From: Treponema sp.
GTDB taxonomy: Bacteria > Spirochaetota > Spirochaetia > Treponematales > Treponemataceae
Direction: 5' to 3'
Length of the DNA: 64,000 nt
NCBI GenBank assembly: GCA_017525605.1
Contig: JAFXSM010000013.1
Location: 62,001 to 126,000, forward strand
Shown: one piece after another, positions 18,640-27,542 of the stretch
How the letters are laid out: each line of letters begins with the position of its first letter
How positions within the stretch are numbered: position 1 is the first letter of the stretch
Notes under the pieces: model-generated
Database searches by the model: none
Seen by the model: only the letters and a program-made list of their open reading frames with translations
Told to the model about the DNA's origin: nothing
Translations under genes and position numbers: made by a program

Positions 18640-19338
18640 ATGGCAAAAGACATTAAATTGTCCATTCTTTCGGGACTGATGATTGCAGTCGGCGGTTCGG
18701 TTTACATGGGCTGCCGCACGCTCGGTCTCACATGGCTGGGAGCGATTCTTTTCGCTGCCGGTCTTTTCACAATCTGCGTATACGGATTCAACTTGTACAC
18801 GGGAAAAGTCGGGTACATCGCAAAGAATTTCTCCGACTTCAAATACATCAGATTCGTTCTGCTCGTGCTTGTGTTCAACCTGATTTCGACTTTCGTTATG
18901 GGGCTTGTAATCGCATACACTTATCCGAAAATCGGTGCGGAAGCGTTCAATGTCTACGTTCCGAAACTTGACAATCCGCTTCCGAAAACGTTCATTTCCG
19001 GCGTGATGTGCGGACTTCTGATGTTCCTCGCCGTCGATTCGTGGAAGCAGAAATTCTACATCGGCTGCTTCCTCTTCGTCCCGACATTCATTCTCGCAGG
19101 ATTCGACCACTCGATTGCGAACAGCTTCTACAACGGAGCCGCATTCGGATTCACGCTCATCGACCAGCAGTCGCAGTCGCTCGGAGTTCTCCGTGTCGCG
19201 CTCGACTCGTTCGACTGCTTCTCGCTCAGGAACGCGCTCCTTGTAATCGTCACAGTCCTCGGAAACGCGCTCGGCGGAATGATAGTCCCGATGATGACGC
19301 GCACATGGAAGAAAGAACCTGAGAATTCTTCAAAATAA
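18640..19338 (+). CDS. Formate/nitrite transporter (FNT) family channel
   Basis: A 232-residue membrane protein with about six hydrophobic segments. FAAGLFTICVYGFNLYTGKVGYI and the re-entrant motif AGFDHSIANSFYNGAAFG match the FNT family, which forms pentameric channels for formate, nitrite or hydrosulfide. In a fermenting organism with PPDK next door, formate export or import is the most likely role, but selectivity cannot be read from sequence. The ATG follows an AGGGAAGG site. A strong terminator lies downstream. Confidence 0.85.
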   Translation: MAKDIKLSILSGLMIAVGGSVYMGCRTLGLTWLGAILFAAGLFTICVYGFNLYTGKVGYIAKNFSDFKYIRFVLLVLVFNLISTFVMGLVIAYTYPKIGAEAFNVYVPKLDNPLPKTFISGVMCGLLMFLAVDSWKQKFYIGCFLFVPTFILAGFDHSIANSFYNGAAFGFTLIDQQSQSLGVLRVALDSFDCFSLRNALLVIVTVLGNALGGMIVPMMTRTWKKEPENSSK

Positions 19339-19391
19339 CAGACATTCTCAAAAACGTACTGACCACACGTTTTGACATCGCATTTCAAGAC

Positions 19392-19429
19392 AGCCTGTTC
19401 TGCCCCAATTTCAGAACAGGCTTTTTTTT
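19392..19429 (+). terminator. Intrinsic terminator downstream of the FNT gene
   Basis: An 11-base perfect stem (agcctgttctg at 19392-19402 with cagaacaggct at 19412-19422) is followed by eight T. It lies about 50 bases after the FNT stop codon. Confidence 0.85.
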
Positions 19430-19541
19430 GGGTTCTTAAAGTTTTATTCAAGACAGCAAAGAAAAAAATGTCGGAAAAGTAAAAAAATTGCATTTTTTTG
19501 AAATTCCCGATAAAAAAACATCATTATTTCGAAAATATTTT

Positions 19542-19570
19542 TTGACTTTTCAAAAAAGTAAATGTACTAT
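19542..19570 (+). promoter_or_regulatory. Probable sigma-70 promoter of ppdK
   Basis: TTGACT and TACTAT are spaced by 17 bases, about 54 bases upstream of the ppdK ATG. A consensus AGGAGG ribosome-binding site follows at about 19610. This is the best promoter-to-ribosome-site arrangement in the window and fits a strongly expressed enzyme. Confidence 0.65.
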
Positions 19571-19623
19571 AGAGCGGTTATTTCATAATTCTTATCGGTA
19601 TTGTTATAGGAGGAAAAAGAATC

Positions 19624-22314
19624 ATGTCCGTTAAGTACGTTTATTTTTTTGGCAATGGCGATGCAGACGGTGACGAATCAATGCGTGCAGAACTCGGTGG
19701 CAAAGGAGCAAACCTTGCGCAGATGGCAAAGGCTCCGCTGAGCTTGCCGGTTCCACCAGGATTCACAATCACAACAGATGTTTGTCAGGAATTCTACAAG
19801 CTTGGTAGAAAATACCCGGAAGGACTTGCTGCACAGGTTGACGAATATCTTGCAAAGCTTGAAAACGCCATGGGAAAGAAACTGGGAGACGAATCTGACC
19901 CGCTCTTGGTCTCAGTTCGCTCCGGTGCTGCAATTTCCATGCCGGGCATGATGGACACAATCCTCAATCTTGGTCTCAACGACAAGGCCGTAGTCGGACT
20001 TGCAAAGAAAACCAACAACGAGAGGTTCGCATGGGACGCTTACCGCCGCTTCATCCAGATGTACGGCGACGTTGCAATGGGCGTTGACCACGACAAATTC
20101 GAAGCGATTATTGACGAAGTAAAGGCAGTCCGCGGAATCAAGCAGGACACTGAGCTCAACACAGAAGAACTCAAGACAATCGTCACAAAGTACAAGGAAA
20201 TGTACAAGAAAGAAAAAGGCTCTGACTTCCCGCAGGACGCAAAAGAGCAGATGTGGGGCGCAATCGGTGCCGTATTCGGTTCATGGATGAACCCTCGTGC
20301 TATCAAGTACCGCAAATTGAACAACATCAAGGAAGGCGCGCTCAAGGGAACAGCAGTTTCCGTAATGGCAATGGTCTTCGGAAACAAGGGCGACACTTCA
20401 GGAACTGGAGTCTGCTTCTCTCGCGACCCGTCAACAGGCGAAAACGTGTTCATGGGCGAATACCTTATGAACGCACAGGGAGAGGACGTTGTTGCAGGAA
20501 TCCGCACACCGCAGAAACTCGCTCAGCTTGAGGAGACGAACAAAGCAATCTACGACGAGCTTTGCAATATCCGCGAAAGACTCGAAAAGCACTATCACGA
20601 CATGCAGGACATGGAGTTCACAGTCGAGGAAGGAAAACTCTTCATGCTCCAGTGCCGCAACGGAAAGAGAACTGGTGCAGCTGCTGTCAAAATGGCAGTC
20701 GATATGGTCGCGGAAGGACTCATCACAAAAGAGCAGGCACTTCTCCGCGTAGAACCGGAGCAGCTCAACCAGCTCCTCCTCCCGCAGCTCGACAAGGACG
20801 CTGTGAAAAAGGCAACGGAAATCGCAGCAGGTCTCAACGCTTCTCCGGGAGCTGGATGCGGACAGATTGTTTTCACTGCAGAAGAAGCTGAGGCTTGGGC
20901 AAAAGACGGCAAGAAAGTTCTCCTCGTAAGAAAAGAGACTTCACCGGATGACATCGCAGGAATGGCAGTCGCACAGGGAATCCTCACATCTACAGGCGGA
21001 CGCACTTCACATGCGGCAGTAGTCGCACGCGGAATGGGAACTCCATGTGTTTGTGGTTGCGCAGACATCACATTCAAAGACGCTGACACAATTTCCGTAA
21101 AGGGAAAGGAATACAAGAAAGGCGACTTTCTCACAATCGACGGCGCAACAGGACGCGTATTCGAGGGACAGGTTGCAGTTAAGCCTGCGACAATCTCAGG
21201 CGACCTTGAGAAATTCTTGGGCTGGGCAGACGAAGTTCGCAACAACTCAGTCCGCACGACAGCATCTGGAAAGACTGTACAGGGCTTCAACGTACTCGCA
21301 AACGGCGACACACCGAAGAACGCAGAGGACGCATTCAGATTCGGAGCTATGGGAATCGGACTTTGCCGCACGGAGCACATGTTCTTCGACGAGCCGAAAC
21401 TCACTGCATTCCAGAAGATGATTGTCTCTGACACGACAGAAGCCCGCAAAGAGAACCTCGCAAAGATTCTTCCATATCAGCAGAAGGATTTCTACGAAAT
21501 CATCAAGACGATGGAAGGCCGCCCGGTCACAATCCGCCTCCTCGACCCGCCGCTCAACGAATTCATCCAGGCAGAGAGCGATGCGGCTGCTACAGCCCTC
21601 GCTTCAAAACTCGGAATGGACAAGGCAGCACTCGTCGCAAAGGTTGCTTCTCTCAACGAGCACAACCCGATGCTCGGACACCGCGGTTGCCGTCTGGCAA
21701 TCACATACCCGGAAATCTACGAGATGCAGGTTGAGGCAATTGCACGCGCAACAGCACAGCTCGACAAAGAGAACGTAAAGCATGACGTAAGAATCATGAT
21801 TCCGAACGTAATCACATACAAAGAAGTCGAGCAGATTCGTGGTCAGGCAGAAGCTGTAATCGCATCTGTCAACAAGGAATGCGGAACGAACCTCACATTC
21901 CAGATTGGTTCGATGGTCGAATTCCCACGCACTGCCCTCTCGGCAGACAAAATTGCGACAGTCGCAGACTTCTTCTCATTCGGCTCGAACGACCTTACAC
22001 AGGCAACTCTCGGATTCAGCCGCGACGACTACGGAAAGTTCATCAACGCATACCTCGACCAGCGCGTTCTTGAGGACGACCCATTCGCAACTCTTGACCC
22101 GGATGGCCCAGGCGCACTCATGGAAATCGCAGAGGCTAAGGGACGCAGCGTAAAAGCTGACCTCCACCTCGGAATCTGCGGCGAGCACGGCGGCGACCCA
22201 GCTTCAATCGCGCTCTGCTACAAGTACGGTCTGAACTACGTTTCTTGCTCACCATTCCGCGTACCGCTCGCAAGACTTGCTGGTGCACAGGCAGTAATCA
22301 AGGCAGGAAAATAA
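19624..22314 (+). CDS. ppdK: Pyruvate, phosphate dikinase
   Basis: Interconverts pyruvate, ATP and phosphate with phosphoenolpyruvate, AMP and pyrophosphate. It has 896 residues, the full length. The N-terminal nucleotide-binding domain shows GGKGANLAQM and SVRSGAAISMPGMMDTILNLG. The swivelling domain carries the phospho-histidine in TGGRTSHAAVVARGMG near residue 460. The C-terminal PEP/pyruvate barrel has GLCRTEHMFF, FSFGSNDLTQ and GICGEHGGDP, with the catalytic Cys. In many anaerobes it runs in the glycolytic direction and saves ATP by using pyrophosphate. Codons are strongly biased to C-ending forms, consistent with high expression. Confidence 0.98.
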   Translation: MSVKYVYFFGNGDADGDESMRAELGGKGANLAQMAKAPLSLPVPPGFTITTDVCQEFYKLGRKYPEGLAAQVDEYLAKLENAMGKKLGDESDPLLVSVRSGAAISMPGMMDTILNLGLNDKAVVGLAKKTNNERFAWDAYRRFIQMYGDVAMGVDHDKFEAIIDEVKAVRGIKQDTELNTEELKTIVTKYKEMYKKEKGSDFPQDAKEQMWGAIGAVFGSWMNPRAIKYRKLNNIKEGALKGTAVSVMAMVFGNKGDTSGTGVCFSRDPSTGENVFMGEYLMNAQGEDVVAGIRTPQKLAQLEETNKAIYDELCNIRERLEKHYHDMQDMEFTVEEGKLFMLQCRNGKRTGAAAVKMAVDMVAEGLITKEQALLRVEPEQLNQLLLPQLDKDAVKKATEIAAGLNASPGAGCGQIVFTAEEAEAWAKDGKKVLLVRKETSPDDIAGMAVAQGILTSTGGRTSHAAVVARGMGTPCVCGCADITFKDADTISVKGKEYKKGDFLTIDGATGRVFEGQVAVKPATISGDLEKFLGWADEVRNNSVRTTASGKTVQGFNVLANGDTPKNAEDAFRFGAMGIGLCRTEHMFFDEPKLTAFQKMIVSDTTEARKENLAKILPYQQKDFYEIIKTMEGRPVTIRLLDPPLNEFIQAESDAAATALASKLGMDKAALVAKVASLNEHNPMLGHRGCRLAITYPEIYEMQVEAIARATAQLDKENVKHDVRIMIPNVITYKEVEQIRGQAEAVIASVNKECGTNLTFQIGSMVEFPRTALSADKIATVADFFSFGSNDLTQATLGFSRDDYGKFINAYLDQRVLEDDPFATLDPDGPGALMEIAEAKGRSVKADLHLGICGEHGGDPASIALCYKYGLNYVSCSPFRVPLARLAGAQAVIKAGK

Positions 22315-22384
22315 TTCTGACAAAATGAGATGAAAAAACTTGCTCGGAAATCGATTTTTCCGAACGAGTTCATCCTGAAAAACG

Positions 22385-22417
22385 AAAGGCACTTCAAATT
22401 TTGGAGTGCCTTTTTTT
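22385..22417 (+). terminator. Intrinsic terminator downstream of ppdK
   Basis: aaaggcact-c pairs with g-agtgccttt around a short AT loop and is followed by seven T. A second imperfect hairpin (aacttgctcgga with tccgaacgagtt) lies just before it at about 22329-22364. Confidence 0.8.
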
Positions 22418-22453
22418 GTGGAGAAATGACACATTGTCACTTAAAATATCAGA

Positions 22454-23446
22454 ATGAGCACAAATTCAAATTCACAAAACAAAACAAAAAACATCATGGA
22501 ATACGCGCGTTGCGGACGGAGCGGGCTTCTTCTTCCGAAAGTCTCGCTCGGTTTATGGCACAACTTCGGCTATGCGGACTCGTTCGAGAACCAGAAAAAT
22601 CTCGTCAGGACTGCATTCGAGCTCGGGATAACGCATTTTGACATCGCGAACAACTACGGCCCGCCACCAGGAAGCGCGGAGGAGAATTTCTCGCGGATTC
22701 TTGAAACGGACATGAAAGGTCACAGGGACGAAATCGTCATCTCGACGAAAGCGGGCTACGAAATGTGGGACGGGCCTTACGGAAACTGGGGAAGCAGGAA
22801 ATACCTCATCTCAAGCCTTGACCAGAGCCTCAAGAGGCTGAAACTCGATTACGTCGATATTTTTTATCATCACAGAATGGACCCTGAAACTCCGCTCGAA
22901 GAATCGATGACCGCGCTTTCCGACATCGTAAAGCAAGGAAAAGCTCTTTACGTCGGAATTTCAAACTACGATTCCGAAAACACGAGAAAAGCCGCGGAAA
23001 TTCTCAAATCAAACGGAACTCCGCTTCTCATAAACCAGTTCCGCTACAACATTTTTGAAAGGAAACCGGAGTCGGACAAGCTTTTTGACACGCTCGATGA
23101 AGTAGGAGCCGGCTCGATTGCGTTCTGCCCGCTCGCGCAAGGGCTTCTGACAAACAAATATCTTTCGGGGATTCCAGAAGGCAGCCGCGCCACAAAAAGC
23201 CGATTTCTCACGCCGGATCGGATTACGGACGAACTTCTCAAAAAAGTGCGGAAGCTCGATGAGATTGCGCACGCACGAGGACAGACGCTTGCGGAAATGT
23301 CGCTATCATGGGCACTTCGCGGCAGGCTCACGTCGGTTCTGATTGGCGCAAGCAAACCGGAACAAATCACAGAAAACGTCAAAATCCTCGGACACACAAA
23401 TTTCTCCGAGGATGAACTCTCAGCAATCGATGCAATTTCAAAATAG
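22454..23446 (+). CDS. Aldo-keto reductase (YghZ/L-glyceraldehyde 3-phosphate reductase-like)
   Basis: A 330-residue NADPH-dependent oxidoreductase of the TIM-barrel aldo-keto reductase family. The catalytic tetrad can be placed at Asp and Tyr in FDIANNYG, Lys in ISTKAGYEM and His in FYHHRMD. The GPPPGSAEENFSRIL loop and its length match the E. coli YghZ branch, which acts on L-glyceraldehyde 3-phosphate and methylglyoxal. The start is uncertain: the first 14 residues are low complexity, and the ATG at 22496 giving MEYARCGRSG begins the conserved part. Neither ATG has a strong ribosome-binding site. Confidence 0.85.
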   Translation: MSTNSNSQNKTKNIMEYARCGRSGLLLPKVSLGLWHNFGYADSFENQKNLVRTAFELGITHFDIANNYGPPPGSAEENFSRILETDMKGHRDEIVISTKAGYEMWDGPYGNWGSRKYLISSLDQSLKRLKLDYVDIFYHHRMDPETPLEESMTALSDIVKQGKALYVGISNYDSENTRKAAEILKSNGTPLLINQFRYNIFERKPESDKLFDTLDEVGAGSIAFCPLAQGLLTNKYLSGIPEGSRATKSRFLTPDRITDELLKKVRKLDEIAHARGQTLAEMSLSWALRGRLTSVLIGASKPEQITENVKILGHTNFSEDELSAIDAISK

Positions 23447-23498
23447 AAATTGGCAAAAAATACAAATTCTGAAACGGAACTTTTTTAATTGGTAGCGT

Positions 23499-23656
23499 GA
23501 ATGTCGAGTTTTACAATACAATGGCAAAAACAAGCGGAAGCGAGGTTCCACCACCTAAAACACACAGCCACCGCGAAGCGGTACTGCCGTTTTAGGTGGT
23601 GGGTTCTCGCTGTGAGCTTGTTTTTGCAACTACACTGTGCAATAACTCGACACTCA
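23499..23656. repeat. Long imperfect palindromic intergenic element
   Basis: The two arms pair over roughly 65 bases. Exact blocks are gtcgagtt, gcaaaaacaagc, agcgag and ccaccacctaaaac, each present in reverse complement in the other arm. A central loop (about 23562-23589) itself contains the small hairpin accgc-gaa-gcggt. It fills the gap between two convergent genes and could act as a terminator, but it is far longer than one. It resembles a palindromic repeat or MITE-like element. No coding potential is seen. Confidence 0.75.
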
Positions 23657-24361
23657 ACCTACCTCCACAATCGTGTCCAGCGCGAGCTTCATCATGTTCG
23701 TGAAAGTCGTCTGCCTTTCCTCGGCAGTCGTAGCTCCGCCAAGAAGAATGTGGTCGGAAACAGTCATGATTGCCAACGCGTGACGCTTGTATTCTGCGGC
23801 GAGCGTGAAAAGTTCCGCGCTTTCCATTTCGATTCCGAGAACGCCGTATTCAGCCCACTTCTTCCAGTTTTCGTTTTTGTCGTAGAAGAAATCGGAAGAA
23901 GCCACGGAGCCGACAGAATAGCGAATTCCCATTTTCTCCGCGATTGAATCGGCAGTCTTCACGAGCTTGAAATCGGCAGTCGGAGCAAAATGCAGCGAGC
24001 CGAAACGCTGGTTCAGAAGGCAGGAATCGGAGCAGGCAGAGTTCACGATAATCGTGTCGCGAAGGAGGATATCCTTTGAGACAGCCCCGCAAGTTCCGAC
24101 CCGAATCGCATTCTGAACGCCGTAGAATTTGAAAAGCTCGGTCGCATAAATCGAAAGCGACGGCTGTCCCATTCCGGTTCCCTGAACGCTCACCGGCACT
24201 CCCTTGTACGTTCCCGTGAAGCCGAACATTCCGCGAACTTCGTTGTAGCATTTCGCATTCTCAAGGAAATTCTCCGCGATGAATTTCGCACGGAGCGGGT
24301 CACCAGGAAGCAGAACGTTCGGAGCGATTGCGCCCTCAGGTGCATTGATGTGTGTACTCAT
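23654..24361 (-). CDS. deoD: Purine nucleoside phosphorylase, DeoD type
   Basis: Phosphorolyses purine (deoxy)nucleosides to base and (deoxy)ribose 1-phosphate. It has 235 residues, the standard hexameric DeoD length. [25 protein letters not shown] at the N-terminus, [11 protein letters not shown] (phosphate-binding) and [16 protein letters not shown] (ribose/base pocket) are diagnostic; the final TVSDH motif carries the proton-donating Asp. AGGAGG precedes the ATG. The chromate-transporter pair lies 57 bases upstream on the same strand, so it may be read through. Its 3' end abuts the palindromic element. Confidence 0.96.
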   Translation of the reverse strand: MSTHINAPEGAIAPNVLLPGDPLRAKFIAENFLENAKCYNEVRGMFGFTGTYKGVPVSVQGTGMGQPSLSIYATELFKFYGVQNAIRVGTCGAVSKDILLRDTIIVNSACSDSCLLNQRFGSLHFAPTADFKLVKTADSIAEKMGIRYSVGSVASSDFFYDKNENWKKWAEYGVLGIEMESAELFTLAAEYKRHALAIMTVSDHILLGGATTAEERQTTFTNMMKLALDTIVEVG

Positions 24362-24418
24362 AAAATTCCTCCTTTTGATTTTGATTTGTCGATTTGTTGA
24401 TTTTCAGCTGATTTATTC

Positions 24419-25036
24419 TCAGCAGAAGAACACTCCGAATACACCGCCCAAAAGAACGATGAAAACAGGGTGAAGCTTCGTCTTGAACAGAACAAGCAGG
24501 CAGAGAAGATAGAAAACCGCGCTCGGAGCCTGAATGTAGACAGAGCTCCACGAGGCGATGTCGGTCAAACTTGCTTTCTCAATCCCCTTCACAAGCGCGA
24601 GTATGATGATTTTCGCGGCAGCAACGGCAATGACTCCCGAAACCGCAGGGCGCAACGTGGAGAAAGCAGCCTGGACGCCCTTCTTCTCCGAGAACTTCCC
24701 GAAATACTTTGCAATCAGAATTATGCAGATGAGCGACGGAAGAACCTCGCCGAACGTCGTCACAAGACCGCCGAACACGCCGTAAAGCTCAGTCCCGATG
24801 TAAGTCGCAATGTTGATTCCGATTGGTCCCGGAGTCGATTCTGAGATTGCGACCATGTTGAAGAATTTCTCGTCCGAAAGAAGCTGGAAATTCTCAACAA
24901 GAGTCTGGTGCATTACGGTGATCGCAACCTGACCGCCGCCGATTGTTATAAGGCCGACGTAGAAAAACACGCCTATAAGACACAGAAGCCCGATGTGCGA
25001 CTGCGACTGAATTTCTTCTATTATAAACTGCACCAT
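24419..25036 (-). CDS. Chromate transporter half-protein (second of a split pair)
   Basis: A 205-residue membrane protein with the CHR domain of ChrA-type transporters: FFYVGLITIGGGQVAITVM, then SESTPGPIGINIATYIG. ChrA is often a single protein with two such domains. Here, as in other short-chain CHR systems, each domain is a separate gene, and the pair probably forms an antiparallel heterodimer. The substrate may be chromate or another oxyanion. The gene starts two bases after its partner, so translation is coupled. The C-terminus is hydrophobic (VFIVLLGGVFGVFFC). Confidence 0.88.
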   Translation of the reverse strand: MVQFIIEEIQSQSHIGLLCLIGVFFYVGLITIGGGQVAITVMHQTLVENFQLLSDEKFFNMVAISESTPGPIGINIATYIGTELYGVFGGLVTTFGEVLPSLICIILIAKYFGKFSEKKGVQAAFSTLRPAVSGVIAVAAAKIIILALVKGIEKASLTDIASWSSVYIQAPSAVFYLLCLLVLFKTKLHPVFIVLLGGVFGVFFC

Positions 25037-25038
25037 TT

Positions 25039-25632
25039 TCAGTCTTCCTCCGATGCGACTTCATGCTTCTCGCCTTCTTTCTTCACCGCCGAAAAATCTC
25101 CCCTGATTCCGGCAAGGATGATTCCGATAAGCGCACTTCCGATGATAACCCAGATTGTGCCTACGTTGAACACGAATATCGCGACGAACGATATTACAAG
25201 AAGGCAGAATCCGAACACGTCCTTCACAGACTTTTTTGCGAATTTGTAGACCGCGCTAGTGAGAATCGCCGCGACAGCAACGTTGATTCCGGTCAGGGCT
25301 TTCTGCACCCACCAGATGTCGGCAAAGTTCGAAATGAAAAGCGCGATGAGAGTTATGATGATGAGCGACGGACAGACCATTCCGAATGTGGCAACGCAGC
25401 CGCCGATGACGCGCGCCTTTTTGTATCCGATGAAAGTCGCCACGTTCACAGCGATGATTCCCGGAGTCGCCTGACCGATTGCGAAATAGTCGAGCAGCTC
25501 GCCTTCGCTCGCCCATCTTCTGTTCTCGACCAAATCGCGCTCAAGAATCGGGAGCATCGCAATTCCGCCTCCGAAAGTGCAAAGCCCGATTTTGAAAAAA
25601 ATCGAAAAAAGTTCCCAAAGAGTTTTAATCAT
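25039..25632 (-). CDS. Chromate transporter half-protein (first of a split pair)
   Basis: A 197-residue CHR-domain protein. FKIGLCTFGGGIAMLPILERDLV and AIGQATPGIIAVNVATFIG are the family motifs, parallel to those in its downstream partner. Several hydrophobic segments follow, and the C-terminus is charged and probably cytoplasmic (FSAVKKEGEKHEVASEED). It lies two bases upstream of the second half and 49 bases downstream of malQ on the same strand. Function as an oxyanion exporter is inferred from the family. Confidence 0.88.
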   Translation of the reverse strand: MIKTLWELFSIFFKIGLCTFGGGIAMLPILERDLVENRRWASEGELLDYFAIGQATPGIIAVNVATFIGYKKARVIGGCVATFGMVCPSLIIITLIALFISNFADIWWVQKALTGINVAVAAILTSAVYKFAKKSVKDVFGFCLLVISFVAIFVFNVGTIWVIIGSALIGIILAGIRGDFSAVKKEGEKHEVASEED

Positions 25633-25681
25633 TTTTATTCCAACCCCAAAAATTCATTTTCCATAACCGCCTTTTTCAAAA

Positions 25682-27346
25682 TCACCTTGCGTACAGAGTG
25701 TTCAGCTCGCGAAGCCATTCAGCTTTCTCGTCAGCCTTGTTCCCCTCGAACATCTTCAAGTCAGCACGCCAGCTCCAGTTCGCGCCGGAAGTCGAAGGCA
25801 TGTTCATCCTCGCCTCGGAGCCGATTGAATAGAGGTCCTGGAACGGGATTATTGCGAACCTTGCGATTGAAGCCAATGCGGAGCGCACGAGAGCGAGAGT
25901 GAGTTTCCCCGAGTCGCAGAGCTTGAGGGCTTCCTTCACAGGCACTTTCCTTCCCTCGACATACGAAGCGATTATCGAGACGAAATCTTCCGAAATCGAA
26001 TTGAGGAATCCCTGTGTCGTGTCGTTGTCGTGGGTTCCGGTGTACGCCACGCAGTTCGTCGTTGTGAAGTTATGCGGAAGGAACGCGTTGACCATGTTTT
26101 TGTTCCAGTATTCGTTCTTGTCAAAGCCGAACTGCAAAACTTTCATTCCGGGGAATCCGCAGCTGTCGCGCAACGCAGCAACTTCGTCGGTGATGATTCC
26201 GAGGTCTTCCGCAATCAGAGGAATTTCAGAAAAATCAGGGTTCTCCTGCATGAAATTCTTCTTCAGAGCGTCGAACAATGCTTTTCCTGGTCCCTTCACC
26301 CATTTTCCGTTCACAGCATTCTCGCTTCCGTACGGGACAGACCAGTACGACTCGAAGCCCCTGAAATGGTCGATTCGAACATAGTCGAAAAGCTTGAGCA
26401 TCTGCTTCATTCTTGCAATCCACCACGAATATTTGTCCTTTTTGATTGCGTCCCAGTCGTAAAGCGGATTTCCCCAAAGCTGGCCGATTGCGGAAAAATA
26501 ATCAGGCGGAACACCGGCGACATTTATGAACCTTCCGTCAGCATCGAGCTGGAAGAATTTCTGGTTCGCCCACACATCGACAGAATCAGGCGCAACGAAA
26601 ATCGGCATGTCACCGATAATCTGAACGCCCTTTGAATTCGCATATTCCTTGAGCTTGAGCCACTGGTATGACGCGAAGAACTGAATCACCTGATAAATAA
26701 CGCAGTCCTGATGAGAATTCACCCAGAATTCAACTGCCTTTTTGTCATGCTTCGAAAGTTTCTTGTCCCAGTAAACATTCCAAGACGCGTTCACCGGCTG
26801 CTTCGTCTCTTCCCTTTCTTTCTGCGCCTTCGCTTCGTAAAAGTCCTTTATGCTCATGAACGCCGAATAATCCTTGAGCCACGACTCGTTCTCCTGATAG
26901 AACTGGAAAAAATCGAATTTCTTCTGCATCACGGAAGTGCGCATGTATTCTGGAACTGCCGGCGAAGAAGGGTTCGTTATCGCCTCGAAGAATTTGTCCG
27001 CAATCCGCTTGAGCGCATTTATCTTCCAGTGGACGACCGCACCGTAATCGACATTGCCTGTTTTCTTGACGTATTTCGGAACTTTCGCGTCCTCCACAGA
27101 TGCAAAACCGTCCTCCACCAAATCGTCCAAATCGACGAGAAGCGGATTGAGCGCGAACGAAGAAAAACTCTGATACGGACTGTCGCCATACCCTGTCGGA
27201 CCGAGCGGAAGAACCTGCCAAAGCTTGATTCCGCTTTTCTCAAGCCAGTTGATGAACCTGAAAGCCGACTTTCCGAACGTGCCGATTCCAGGCGCAAACG
27301 GAAGAGAAGTCGGATGAAGAAGGATACCTGATTTTCTATTCTGCAT
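25682..27346 (-). CDS. malQ: 4-alpha-glucanotransferase (amylomaltase)
   Basis: Transfers alpha-1,4-glucan segments between malto-oligosaccharides, in glycogen or maltodextrin use. It has 554 residues, a GH77 protein of plant/bacterial length. GILLHPTSLPFAPGIGTFG starts the barrel. YVRIDHFRGFESYW contains the nucleophile Asp, LIAEDLGIIT the acid/base Glu and YTGTHDNDT the third carboxylate. I start at the ATG giving MQNRKSGILLHP, which has GGAGA upstream; the in-frame extension to 27397 is not conserved. No other maltose genes are nearby. Confidence 0.95.
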   Translation of the reverse strand: MQNRKSGILLHPTSLPFAPGIGTFGKSAFRFINWLEKSGIKLWQVLPLGPTGYGDSPYQSFSSFALNPLLVDLDDLVEDGFASVEDAKVPKYVKKTGNVDYGAVVHWKINALKRIADKFFEAITNPSSPAVPEYMRTSVMQKKFDFFQFYQENESWLKDYSAFMSIKDFYEAKAQKEREETKQPVNASWNVYWDKKLSKHDKKAVEFWVNSHQDCVIYQVIQFFASYQWLKLKEYANSKGVQIIGDMPIFVAPDSVDVWANQKFFQLDADGRFINVAGVPPDYFSAIGQLWGNPLYDWDAIKKDKYSWWIARMKQMLKLFDYVRIDHFRGFESYWSVPYGSENAVNGKWVKGPGKALFDALKKNFMQENPDFSEIPLIAEDLGIITDEVAALRDSCGFPGMKVLQFGFDKNEYWNKNMVNAFLPHNFTTTNCVAYTGTHDNDTTQGFLNSISEDFVSIIASYVEGRKVPVKEALKLCDSGKLTLALVRSALASIARFAIIPFQDLYSIGSEARMNMPSTSGANWSWRADLKMFEGNKADEKAEWLRELNTLYAR

Positions 27347-27542
27347 TTTAAGTCTCCGAAAAAACGATTTTTGAATGAAGCACGTCAATTTCTGCACGCA
27401 CTTTATTTTGCGGATAATTGTAACACAGAACTAACAAAAGTAGAAATTTCCGTCAGCAGCGCATTTGAATATTTCGCAAACATTGTCATTTATCGCAAAA
27501 AATATCATTATTTTAGAAAAAACTACTTTTTAGAGGAAAACA

